A DNA stretch of 25,825 nt, taken from JBQCHF01 sp051953655 (GTDB lineage: Bacteria > Actinomycetota > Actinomycetes > Motilibacterales > Motilibacteraceae). Positions 1-5,694 of the stretch are shown here, one piece after another. Location: the NCBI GenBank assembly GCA_051953655.1, contig JBQCIO010000193.1, forward strand, positions 1 to 25,825. The letters are read 5' to 3'. Made by a program: the position numbers and the translations under genes. Below the pieces are notes generated by a model. The model was not told the DNA's origin, ran no database searches, and worked only from the letters and a program-made list of their open reading frames with translations. The number at the start of each line of letters is the position of its first letter. Positions within the stretch are counted from its first letter, which is position 1.

Positions 1-103
1 GCTGGTTTTGTGGTCGGGGCCTCCCTGGGGGGGGGGGCCCCCGTGCCGGGTTGGGGGGGGGGTGGGGGGGCCCCTCACGCCATCAGAGGCTGGGGTGTCC
101 GGG
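1..103. other. G-homopolymer contig end
   Basis: Before the citA stop codon the sequence has G runs of about eleven, eleven and seven bases broken by C runs and single T residues. Nothing coding is convincing here. Such runs are typical of low-quality read ends or poly-G artefacts at the edge of a draft contig. A real terminator for citA could be hidden in it, but the sequence cannot be trusted. Confidence 0.6.
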
Positions 104-1219
104 TCAGACGGCGTAGCTGTGCGCCACCGCGTCGGTCCAGCCCGCGACCTCCTCGGGCTTGCGCGGGCCCTGGCCGATGTAGTCGGCCGACGGGCGGACC
201 AGCCGCCCGGTGCGCTTGTGCTCGAGGATGTGCGCGGACCAGCCGGCGGTGCGCGCGCAGGTGAACATCGGGGTGAACATGGTGGCCGGCACCTCGGCGA
301 AGTCGAGGATGACCGCGGCCCAGAACTCGACGTTGGTGGCCAGCACCCGGTCCGGGCGGCGGTTGTGCAGCTCCTCCAGCGCGGCCTTCTCCAGCGCCAC
401 CGCCACCTCGGCGCGCGGGGCGCCGAGCTCGAGCGCGGTGCGCCGCAGCACCCGGGCGCGGGGGTCCTCGGCGCGGTAGACGCGGTGGCCGAAGCCCATC
501 AGCCGCTCGCCGCGGTCGAGCACGCCCTTGACGTAGCCCTCGGCGTCGCCGGTCTCCTCCACCGCCTCGAGCATGTGCAGCACCCGGGAGGGGGCGCCGC
601 CGTGCAGCGGGCCGGACATCGCGCCGACCGCGGAGGACAGGCAGGCCGCGACGTCGGCGCCGGTGCCGGCGACCACGCGGGCGGTGAAGGTGGAGGCGTT
701 CATGCCGTGCTCGGCGGCGGAGACGAAGTAGGCGTCGACGGCCTTGACGTGGCGCGGGTCCGGCTCGCCCCGCCAGCGGATCATGAACCGCTCGACGATG
801 CTGTGCGCCTTGTCGACCTCGCTCTGCGGCACCATCGGCTTGTCCAGGCCGCGGGCGGACTGGGCGACGTAGGACAGCGCCATGACCGAGGCGCGCGCGA
901 GGTCGTTGCGGGCGGTGGCGTCGTCGATGTCGAGCAGCGGCTTGAGGCCCCACGCCGGGGCGAGCATGGCCAGCGCGCTCTGGACGTCGACCCGGACGTC
1001 GCCGGAGTGGACCGGCAGCGGGAACGGCTCGGCCGGGGGGAGGCCGGGGTTGAACTCGTCGTCCACGAGCAGGCCCCACACGTTGCCGAACGACACCCGC
1101 CCGACCAGGTCCTCGATGTCGACGCCGCGGTAGCGCAGCGAGCCGCCGGCCTTGTCCGGCTCGGCGATCTCCGTCTCGAACGCGATGACGCCTTCGAGAC
1201 CCGGCTTGAACTCCGACAT
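104..1219 (-). CDS. citA: citrate synthase 2 (CitA-type)
   Basis: Condenses oxaloacetate and acetyl-CoA to citrate at the entry of the TCA cycle, in the cytoplasm. The 371-residue product has the usual length for the short actinobacterial CitA type and reads closely like mycobacterial CitA from memory. The catalytic triad of the family is visible: His206 in GPLHGGA, His245 in MGFGHRVYRAEDPRA and Asp306 in NVEFWAAVILDFAEVP. The N-terminal block EPDKAGGSLRYRGVDIEDLV is also typical. The ATG at 1219 is preceded by AGGAG five bases upstream, and the much longer reading frame upstream is an artefact of GC content. It is divergent from pdxH with 246 bases between them, which must hold both promoters, though I see no clear boxes there. 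Function is very secure. Whether it is the main citrate synthase or a second paralogue cannot be told here. Confidence 0.95.
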   Translation of the reverse strand: MSEFKPGLEGVIAFETEIAEPDKAGGSLRYRGVDIEDLVGRVSFGNVWGLLVDDEFNPGLPPAEPFPLPVHSGDVRVDVQSALAMLAPAWGLKPLLDIDDATARNDLARASVMALSYVAQSARGLDKPMVPQSEVDKAHSIVERFMIRWRGEPDPRHVKAVDAYFVSAAEHGMNASTFTARVVAGTGADVAACLSSAVGAMSGPLHGGAPSRVLHMLEAVEETGDAEGYVKGVLDRGERLMGFGHRVYRAEDPRARVLRRTALELGAPRAEVAVALEKAALEELHNRRPDRVLATNVEFWAAVILDFAEVPATMFTPMFTCARTAGWSAHILEHKRTGRLVRPSADYIGQGPRKPEEVAGWTDAVAHSYAV

Positions 1220-1465
1220 CCGCACTCCTGCGAGCTGCTCGTGGCCTGCGTGCGGCCCCGGACATGGACGCCCCGGGGGGAGCACCACGATGTGCCGGCA
1301 GCCGTGCGGTCGGGTGGACCGCGAGCGCCATTCTGGACCGGACCGCTCCCCGGGTACCAACCCCTGTCCACCCTCTGGCCCGCGGTGTGGCCCACCCCAC
1401 AGCACGGCGACCTCGAGCCCCCGCGCCGCCGCGCCGTGCGCGTGGCCGGCTGGGACGATGGGGCG

Positions 1466-2188
1466 GTGCCGGACACATCCCCCACCCAGCCCGACCCCGC
1501 CCAGCCCGACCCCGCCCCCCGGGAGTCCGACGTCCCCACGCTGGACCGCGAGGCCCTCGCCGCGCTGCGGCGCACCTACCTGCGCGGCCGGCTCGACGTC
1601 GCCGACCTGGCCGCCGACCCGTTCACCCAGTTCTCCCGCTGGCTCGCCGAGGCGGTGGCGGTGGGGCTGCCCGAGCCGAACGCGATGGTGTTCGCCACCG
1701 CCGACGCCGAGGGGCAGCCGTCGGCCCGCACGGTGCTGCTCAAGGACGTCGACGCCCGCGGCTTCGTCCTCTACACCAACTACGGCTCCCGCAAGGGGCA
1801 GGAGGCGAACGCCAACCCGCGCGCCTCGCTGGTGTTCCCGTGGTTCCCGATGGAGCGGCAGGTCGTCGTCGTCGGGGCGGTGGAGCGGGTCTCGCCGGAG
1901 GAGTCGGCGGCCTACTTCCACTCCCGCCCGCACGCCTCGCAGCTGGGGGCCTGGGCGAGTCCGCAGAGCACGCCCATCGGCTCGCGCCAGGAGCTGGAGG
2001 ACCGGCTGGCCGAGCTGGAGGAGCGCTGGCCGGAGGGCAGCGAGGTGCCGCTGCCCGAGCACTGGGGCGGCCTGCGGGTGGTGCCGGCCACGGTGGAGTT
2101 CTGGCAGGGCGGCCCGGCCCGGCTGCACGACCGGTTGCGCTACGCCCGCTCCGACGACGGGTGGTCGGTGGAGCGGCTGGCGCCGTGA
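1466..2188 (+). CDS. pdxH: pyridoxamine 5'-phosphate oxidase
   Basis: FMN enzyme that oxidises pyridoxine or pyridoxamine 5'-phosphate to pyridoxal 5'-phosphate in the cytoplasm. The 240-residue product carries the FMN-binding split-barrel segment around residues 85-125 (SARTVLLKDVDARGFVLYTN, then GSRKGQEANANPRASL), the family motif HSRPHASQLGAWASPQS near 150, and the C-terminal dimerisation block EFWQGGPARLHDRLRY ending in ERLAP. The first 25 residues are a Pro-rich extension with repeated PDPAQ units, so the exact start is uncertain. I chose GTG at 1466 because the family core begins soon after, but there is no strong Shine-Dalgarno sequence and a slightly different start is possible. The gene is divergent from citA. 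Its stop lies 20 bases from a large stem-loop that could also end its transcript. Confidence 0.92.
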   Translation: MPDTSPTQPDPAQPDPAPRESDVPTLDREALAALRRTYLRGRLDVADLAADPFTQFSRWLAEAVAVGLPEPNAMVFATADAEGQPSARTVLLKDVDARGFVLYTNYGSRKGQEANANPRASLVFPWFPMERQVVVVGAVERVSPEESAAYFHSRPHASQLGAWASPQSTPIGSRQELEDRLAELEERWPEGSEVPLPEHWGGLRVVPATVEFWQGGPARLHDRLRYARSDDGWSVERLAP

Positions 2189-2207
2189 GGGGGCCTGGAG
2201 ACGCAGA

Positions 2208-2287
2208 CGACCCGCGGGCTTTCCCCTCTGCCGGAACCATGTCCGGCGGAGAGGACCGGGTGGACGATCCCGGCGGCCCGCGGGTCG
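2208..2287 (-). other. 80-base branched stem-loop, possible ncRNA 3' end or terminator
   Basis: Two 12-base arms, CGACCCGCGGGC at 2208-2219 and its exact reverse complement at 2276-2287, close an 80-base element. Inside, 2225-2234 pairs with 2243-2254 with a two-base bulge around the loop AACCATGT, and CCGGG/CCCGG forms a second small hairpin near 2256-2272, so the whole can fold as a branched structure. It lies downstream of the minus-strand mini-ORF and also 20 bases past the pdxH stop, so it may end both transcripts. There is no long T run, so a classical terminator is not certain and a structured RNA is the alternative. Confidence 0.55.
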
Positions 2288-2347
2288 GGTGACTGCCTGG
2301 TACTCGCCGGCCATCGACGGCCGGTGGGTATCCCGTGGCGTCGGCGG

Positions 2348-2386
2348 CTAGCTGGCAGCCACCTCACGCGTCCGATGGGTACTCAA
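2348..2386 (-). CDS. 12-codon mini-ORF with very strong ribosome binding site
   Basis: Reading from TTG at 2386, the ORF encodes (M)STHRTREVAAS and stops at TAG. Three things make it more than chance: a 14-base Shine-Dalgarno block 11 bases from its G-rich core to the start, a promoter with a 17-base spacer about 35 bases upstream, and a large stem-loop after the stop. No minus-strand gene follows, since pdxH lies downstream in the antisense direction, so it is not an ordinary leader of a downstream gene. It may be a micro-peptide, or the translated 5' part of a small regulatory RNA. The peptide is basic and hydrophilic with no membrane segment or repeated rare codon, so a classical amino-acid attenuator is unlikely. 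I have a vague recollection of similar peptides in other actinomycetes, which I cannot verify. Function unknown. Confidence 0.5.
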   Translation of the reverse strand: MSTHRTREVAAS

Positions 2387-2391
2387 AGCTC

Positions 2392-2405
2392 GGACCACCT
2401 CCTTT
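2392..2405 (-). promoter_or_regulatory. extended Shine-Dalgarno, near-complete complement of 16S 3' end
   Basis: On the minus strand the block reads AAAGGAGGTGGTCC. The complement of the bacterial 16S rRNA 3' tail (GGATCACCTCCTTTCT) is AGAAAGGAGGTGATCC, so 13 of 14 positions match, including ten in a row. Ordinary genes in this window have four to six matching bases. Such pairing strength suggests very high initiation, or a ribosome-trapping role. Confidence 0.65.
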
Positions 2406-2419
2406 CCCGTGTACGCCAC

Positions 2420-2448
2420 AGGTTAGGTCGCCTCCGCAAGGCGCACAA
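2420..2448 (-). promoter_or_regulatory. candidate promoter of the mini-gene
   Basis: On the minus strand TTGTGC (2448-2443) and TAACCT (2425-2420) are separated by exactly 17 bases, a good fit to a housekeeping actinobacterial promoter (TTGnnn, TAnnnT). Transcription would begin near 2413, only a few bases before the Shine-Dalgarno block. Confidence 0.5.
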
Positions 2449-2471
2449 CGGTTTATCCCGGCGGGTCTCGC

Positions 2472-2499
2472 GCCCCTGACGGGACCGGCCGTCAGGGGC
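2472..2499. promoter_or_regulatory. 11-bp perfect hairpin upstream of MFS gene
   Basis: GCCCCTGACGG at 2472-2482 and its exact reverse complement at 2489-2499 surround a six-base loop. It ends 45 bases before the assumed MFS start and is not followed by T residues, so a repressor operator or a 5' UTR structure is more likely than a terminator. Confidence 0.4.
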
Positions 2500-2544
2500 A
2501 CCCGCGCGAGCGGTCCTGACCGCGGGGTGGCACCGTGGTCCGCC

Positions 2545-3825
2545 GTGACCCCACCGACCGGCAGCGTGACGGCGTCGCCGCTGCGCCGGCTGGCCCGGTC
2601 CGTCGTCGCCGACGTCCGCCCGCTGCGCGAGAGCGCCGACTACCGGCGCCTGTGGGCCGGGCTCACCGTCTCCCAGCTCGGCCAGCAGATGACCGCGGTG
2701 GCCGTCGGCCTGCAGGTCTTCGCCATCACCCGCTCCTCGTTCTCGGTCGGCCTGGTGGGCCTGTCCGCGCTGGTGCCGCTGGTCGGGTTCGGGCTCTACG
2801 GCGGCGCGATCGTGGACGCCGTCGACCGCCGCAAGGTCGGGCTGGTCACGGCGTTCGTGCTGTGGCTGCTGTCCATCGCACTGGTGGTCCAGGCGGTGCT
2901 GCACGTCGGGTCGGCCGGCCTGCTCTACGGGATCGTGGCGCTGCAGTCGGCCTGCTTCGCGGTGAACTCCCCGGCCCGCTCGGCGATCATCCCGCGGCTG
3001 CTGCCGCAGGAGCTGCTGCCGGCGGCCAACGCCCTGTCCAGCCTGTCGTTCAACCTCGGCTTCACCGCCGGCCCGCTGCTGGGCGGCCTGCTCATCGGCT
3101 TCGGCTCGTTCCAGGCCGCCTACCTGGTCGACTGCGTCACGTTCACCGCCGCCCTCTACGCCATGTGGCGGCTGCCCCCGGTGCCGCCGGAGGGCGACGT
3201 GCGGCGCGCCGGGCTGGCGTCGGTGCTGGAGGGGCTGCGGTTCCTGCGCACCCGCCCGAACGTCCTGATGACCTTCCTGGTCGACCTCTGCGCGATGATC
3301 TTCGCCCAGCCGCGCTCGCTCTACCCCGCCGTGGCCGGGCTCTGGTTCGGCGGTGGAGCCCGGACCGTCGGCCTGCTGGCCGCCTCGCCGGCGATCGGCT
3401 CGCTGCTGGCGGCGCTGTCCTCGGGCTGGCTGTCCCGGGTGCGCCGGCAGGGCTTCGTCGTCCTCTGCGCGGTGGTCGCCTACGGCCTGTCGGTGGCCGG
3501 CTTCGGACTCACCTCGGCGCTCGCCGCGGCGGTGGCGCTGCTCGCCCTGTCCGGCGCCGCGGACATGGTGAGCGCCGCCTTCCGCTCCACGATCCTGCAG
3601 GCCGCCACCCCCGACGAGCTGCGCGGCCGGCTGCAGGGCGTCTTCATCGTCGTGGTGGCCGGCGGCCCGCGGCTGGGTGAGTTCATGGCCGGCACGGCGG
3701 GTTCGGTCCTGGGGGCGCGGGTGGCCGTCGTCGGCGGCGGGCTCGCGTGCGCGGCCGGCGTCGTCGCGCTGGCGGCGCGGTACCGGCGGTTCGCCGCGTA
3801 CGACGCGCGGCACCCGACGCCGTAG
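2545..3825 (+). CDS. MFS transporter (EntS-like drug or siderophore exporter type)
   Basis: Inner-membrane major facilitator protein of about 426 residues, expected to have twelve membrane segments and to export a small molecule by proton antiport. The family signature between helices 2 and 3 is visible as YGGAIVDAVDRRKVG, and the segment NSPARSAIIPRLLP followed by LPAANALSSLSFNLGFTAGP is typical of the EntS/tetracycline-like MFS_3 branch. The second half repeats the pattern, with PDELRGRLQGVF in the equivalent loop. GTG at 2545 is my best start; GTG at 2566 is an alternative and neither has a good Shine-Dalgarno sequence. A perfect hairpin lies just upstream and may control it. EntS relatives export enterobactin, but no siderophore genes are nearby, so the substrate is unknown. 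Confidence 0.85.
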   Translation: MTPPTGSVTASPLRRLARSVVADVRPLRESADYRRLWAGLTVSQLGQQMTAVAVGLQVFAITRSSFSVGLVGLSALVPLVGFGLYGGAIVDAVDRRKVGLVTAFVLWLLSIALVVQAVLHVGSAGLLYGIVALQSACFAVNSPARSAIIPRLLPQELLPAANALSSLSFNLGFTAGPLLGGLLIGFGSFQAAYLVDCVTFTAALYAMWRLPPVPPEGDVRRAGLASVLEGLRFLRTRPNVLMTFLVDLCAMIFAQPRSLYPAVAGLWFGGGARTVGLLAASPAIGSLLAALSSGWLSRVRRQGFVVLCAVVAYGLSVAGFGLTSALAAAVALLALSGAADMVSAAFRSTILQAATPDELRGRLQGVFIVVVAGGPRLGEFMAGTAGSVLGARVAVVGGGLACAAGVVALAARYRRFAAYDARHPTP

Positions 3826-3890
3826 GGCGAGCTCGACGTCGTCCTTGAGACCTGCGCGCCCCGCTGCGGGTCGCGAGGTGCACGGCCAAC

Positions 3891-3907
3891 GGCGCTGGTG
3901 ACGGGAG
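3891..3907 (-). repeat. interspersed repeat B, copy 1
   Basis: On the minus strand this reads CTCCCGTCACCAGCGCC. The same 17 bases occur on the plus strand at 4148-4164 and 14553-14569, and a shorter minus-strand form occurs at 14308-14321. With 4148-4164 the similarity continues for about seven bases (GTTGgCC against GTTGaCC). Confidence 0.7.
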
Positions 3908-3959
3908 GAGTCGGGCGCCCCTCGGCTTCCGACGCCCGCTGCCGGTCTCCTCTCGCATG

Positions 3960-4001
3960 GGTGGACCTCCGCTACGCATAGATGCGCAGCGGAGGTCCAC
4001 C
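3960..4001. terminator. 42-base near-perfect palindrome, likely bidirectional terminator
   Basis: GGTGGACCTCCGCT at 3960-3973 pairs with its exact complement at 3988-4001. Inside, after one mismatch, CGCAT pairs with ATGCG, leaving almost no loop, so 19 of 20 bases pair on each side. It sits in a convergent gap, which suits a bidirectional terminator. There is no T run, so protection of mRNA ends or a protein site remain possible. Confidence 0.55.
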
Positions 4002-4029
4002 GATCGATGATCTTGGGTCGACTGGGGGC

Positions 4030-4107
4030 GGAACGATCACGTCCCCGTGATCCTTCGCCGCCGCCCCGCGGAATCCCACGGGGGCGGCGACAACGGAGCG
4101 GGGGCGG
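4030..4107 (+). repeat. interspersed repeat A, copy 1 (78 bases)
   Basis: Starts with GGAACGATCACGTCCCCGTG, which forms a 7-bp hairpin GATCACG-TCCC-CGTGATC at 4035-4052, and continues through GGAATCCC to GCGGCGACAACGGAGCGGGG. About 90 % identical to 4194-4272, with one single-base indel. The head of the unit returns once more at 13309. Confidence 0.8.
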
Positions 4108-4147
4108 TACCGGTGGCCGGCAACGCAAGCAGCCCGCCGCGCGGTCG

Positions 4148-4164
4148 CTCCCGTCACCAGCGCC
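4148..4164 (+). repeat. interspersed repeat B, copy 2
   Basis: CTCCCGTCACCAGCGCC on the plus strand, the inverted partner of 3891-3907 and identical to 14553-14569. It lies between the two copies of repeat A. Confidence 0.7.
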
Positions 4165-4193
4165 GTTGACCTTGAGGTGCGGGCAGCGGAGCG

Positions 4194-4272
4194 GGAACGA
4201 TCACGTCCCCGTGGTCTTTTGCCGCCGCCTCCACGGAATCCCGCGGGGGCGGCGACAACGGAGCGGGGGCGG
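4194..4272 (+). repeat. interspersed repeat A, copy 2 (79 bases)
   Basis: Second copy of the unit at 4030-4107. The tail GGGGGCGGCGACAACGGAGC is identical in both. It ends seven bases before the stop of the minus-strand thioesterase-like gene. Confidence 0.8.
4199..4220 (+). terminator. hairpin plus T run inside repeat A copy 2
   Basis: GATCACG-TCCC-CGTGGTC folds with one G-U pair and is followed directly by TTTT. This is the only place in the gap that looks like a classical intrinsic terminator on the plus strand. It would stop read-through from the MFS gene into the convergent gene. Confidence 0.45.
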
Positions 4273-4279
4273 CGGCGCG

Positions 4280-5086
4280 TCAGGACCGCCCGATCCGGGT
4301 GGGGTCCACCTCGATCCACACCGCGTGGGCACGGCCGAGGACCCGGCCGTCGCCGTCGTAGAGGGTGGAGGCGCTGAAGGACTTGCGGCCCTCCTGGCCG
4401 AGGACGCGGCCCATGACCACGCACGCGTCGCCGACCTCGGGCAGGGCGTCGCCCTGCGCGGTCATCCGGCCGAGCACCGCCGGGCGGCCGACGAGGTCGA
4501 CGGCCCAGCCGCCGGGGCAGTCCAGGGCGGCCCACACCATCTCGGCGGGCACGGTGCTGCTGCCGTCGGGGACCAGCGAGGCGTCGGGGCGCCAGGCGGA
4601 GGCGGTGGTGTCCGGCCGGTCGGCCAGCCGACCGGGACGGAGGGCGAGGCCGTCGGGGACGTCGCGGTCGCTGCCGCAGACGAAGCAGGTCGGGAACGGA
4701 TGGTTCTGCAGCCCGGCGTAGGTGCCGGCCAGCTCGGCGGCCATGGCGAAGGACACCGGGTCGATCGGGTCGACGTCGAGGGCCGACAGCGCCGCCTCGG
4801 CCACCAGCGCGCCCCCGAAGGTCGCGCGCACGCCGTCCTCGGTGACGACGACGTCCATGGCGGCGTCCAGCGGCGGGGGCTGGCGCAGCGTCACCTGCAC
4901 GGCCGGGGCCTCGAGGTAGGCGGCCAGGCGACCTGCCAGGTAGCCGCCGTTGGCCGAGCCGGGCGGCCCGTTGAACCGGGCCGGGACCACCAGCGGGTCA
5001 CCCGGCCGGGGGTGGTGCGCGCCGGCCTGCGCCGGTGTGAGGGGTGCGGGGGCGAGCTGCCCCGAGCGACTACTGCCGTCCTCCAT
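4280..5086 (-). CDS. hotdog-fold thioesterase-like protein
   Basis: Cytoplasmic protein of 268 residues resembling uncharacterised actinobacterial acyl-CoA thioesterase-family proteins. The N-terminal half contains FNGPPGSANGGYLAGRLA, the GGY-type turn found in tandem hotdog proteins, and the strand PAVQVTLRQPPPLD. The middle has a Cys motif FPTCFVCGSDRD near residue 138. The C-terminal half, with VWAALDCPGGWA, GRVLGQEGRKSFSASTLYDG and LGRAHAVWIEVD, looks like a second hotdog unit. No catalytic residue can be assigned with certainty. ATG at 5086 is chosen because the conserved part starts soon after; only a weak TTAGGG precedes it. It lies 47 bases after the last ABC-operon gene on the same strand and may be co-transcribed. 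Substrate unknown. Confidence 0.7.
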   Translation of the reverse strand: MEDGSSRSGQLAPAPLTPAQAGAHHPRPGDPLVVPARFNGPPGSANGGYLAGRLAAYLEAPAVQVTLRQPPPLDAAMDVVVTEDGVRATFGGALVAEAALSALDVDPIDPVSFAMAAELAGTYAGLQNHPFPTCFVCGSDRDVPDGLALRPGRLADRPDTTASAWRPDASLVPDGSSTVPAEMVWAALDCPGGWAVDLVGRPAVLGRMTAQGDALPEVGDACVVMGRVLGQEGRKSFSASTLYDGDGRVLGRAHAVWIEVDPTRIGRS

Positions 5087-5133
5087 GGCCGGACACCCTA
5101 ACGGCGCGCACCCGCTCCTCGAAGGCGCCGGGG

Positions 5134-5694
5134 TCACAGGTCCGCGACCGACCGCGGTCCGCGCAGGACGAAGAGCGCCACCGCGGCGGCCAGCAGACCG
5201 AGGAGCGCGGGGACGCCCAGCCGGTCCAGCGCGCCGGTGACCGCCTGGCGATCGTTGAGCTCGACGTAGACCGACACCAGGGCACCGACCAGCGCGGGCA
5301 GCCAGCCGAGCGACCCGAGCAGGCAGACGCCAAGGACGGCGAGGGTCATCAGGGCCAGCAGCAGGCTCCAGGGGAAGCGGGACGCGTTCAGCGCGACGGC
5401 GGGCAGCAGCGAGGCGACCGACAGGCCGCAGGCGAGCACCGCGGCGCCGGTGCGGTCGACGGCGGCACGGGCGAACGAGCGCTCCAGCAGCCCGAACCGG
5501 CCCGGCAGCGGCACGCCGGCGATCACGACGACGACGAGCAGCAGCATGATCGGCATCTGCACCGGGTTCCTCAGCAGGGGGATCCGCACCGTCTCCTGCG
5601 CGGCGACGCCGCCCAGCAGGGCGACGACGGCCAGCAGCGCGGCCACGAGGGGGAACCGGCGCGAGCGCAGCCAGCCGACGAGCAGGGCAGTCAC
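5134..5694 (-). CDS. small polytopic membrane protein of ABC operon
   Basis: 186 residues, mostly hydrophobic, with about five predicted membrane segments (for example FPLVAALLAVVALLGGVA near 15-32 and MPIMLLLVVVVIAGVPL near 48-64). I do not recognise a family. The GTG start at 5694 overlaps the stop of the preceding gene as GTGA, so translation is probably coupled and the product is likely part of the same transporter. A second membrane subunit or an accessory protein of the ABC system are both possible. Confidence 0.7.
   Translation of the reverse strand: MTALLVGWLRSRRFPLVAALLAVVALLGGVAAQETVRIPLLRNPVQMPIMLLLVVVVIAGVPLPGRFGLLERSFARAAVDRTGAAVLACGLSVASLLPAVALNASRFPWSLLLALMTLAVLGVCLLGSLGWLPALVGALVSVYVELNDRQAVTGALDRLGVPALLGLLAAAVALFVLRGPRSVADL

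Larger units (their letters stand above)
2189..2544. other. gap holding a minus-strand mini-gene and hairpins
   Basis: This 356-base gap between pdxH and the MFS gene is unusually structured. From left to right it holds a large stem-loop (2208-2287), a smaller CCGGCC/GGCCGG hairpin (about 2308-2325), a 12-codon minus-strand ORF (2348-2386) with a very strong ribosome binding site (2392-2405) and a promoter (2420-2448), and an 11-bp perfect hairpin (2472-2499) just upstream of the MFS start. Each is listed separately. Confidence 0.7.
3826..4279. other. repeat-rich convergent gap
   Basis: The 454 bases between the MFS gene (plus) and the thioesterase-like gene (minus) contain no credible gene. 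They hold an inverted pair of a 17-base repeat (3891-3907 and 4148-4164), a 42-base palindrome (3960-4001), and two 78-79-base direct repeats (4030-4107 and 4194-4272), each opening with a GATCACG hairpin. Both flanking transcripts should end here. Confidence 0.7.

Noticed and set aside
8..2188. Long plus-strand frame reading through citA into pdxH
   Set aside because: The first two thirds are antisense to citA with His/Arg/Gly-rich low-complexity composition. Only the last 240 codons are pdxH.
2208..2287. tRNA-like gene because of its 80-base branched shape
   Set aside because: The closing stem is 12 bp, not 7, there is no T-loop GTTCRA sequence and no CCA-adjacent acceptor arrangement.
104..2314. 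Long minus-strand frame joining citA to an upstream 365-residue extension
   Set aside because: The extension runs antisense through pdxH, has no recognisable domain, and a good Shine-Dalgarno sequence and the family N terminus mark the true start at 1219.
2415..2433. IdeR iron-box half-site AGGTTAGG upstream of the EntS-like MFS gene
   Set aside because: Only eight bases of one half match the DtxR/IdeR consensus TTAGGTTAGGCTAACCTAA; the other half fails at nearly every position, and the match overlaps the -10 box of the minus-strand mini-gene, which explains it.
4030..4272. CRISPR-like array
   Set aside because: Only two long imperfect units with one spacer-sized interval and no cas genes; the units carry their own hairpins and recur elsewhere singly.
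4007..5101. 364-codon plus-strand frame with a repeated GIPRGRRQRSGGG segment
   Set aside because: The repeated peptide is only the translation of repeat A, and the rest is antisense to the thioesterase-like gene.
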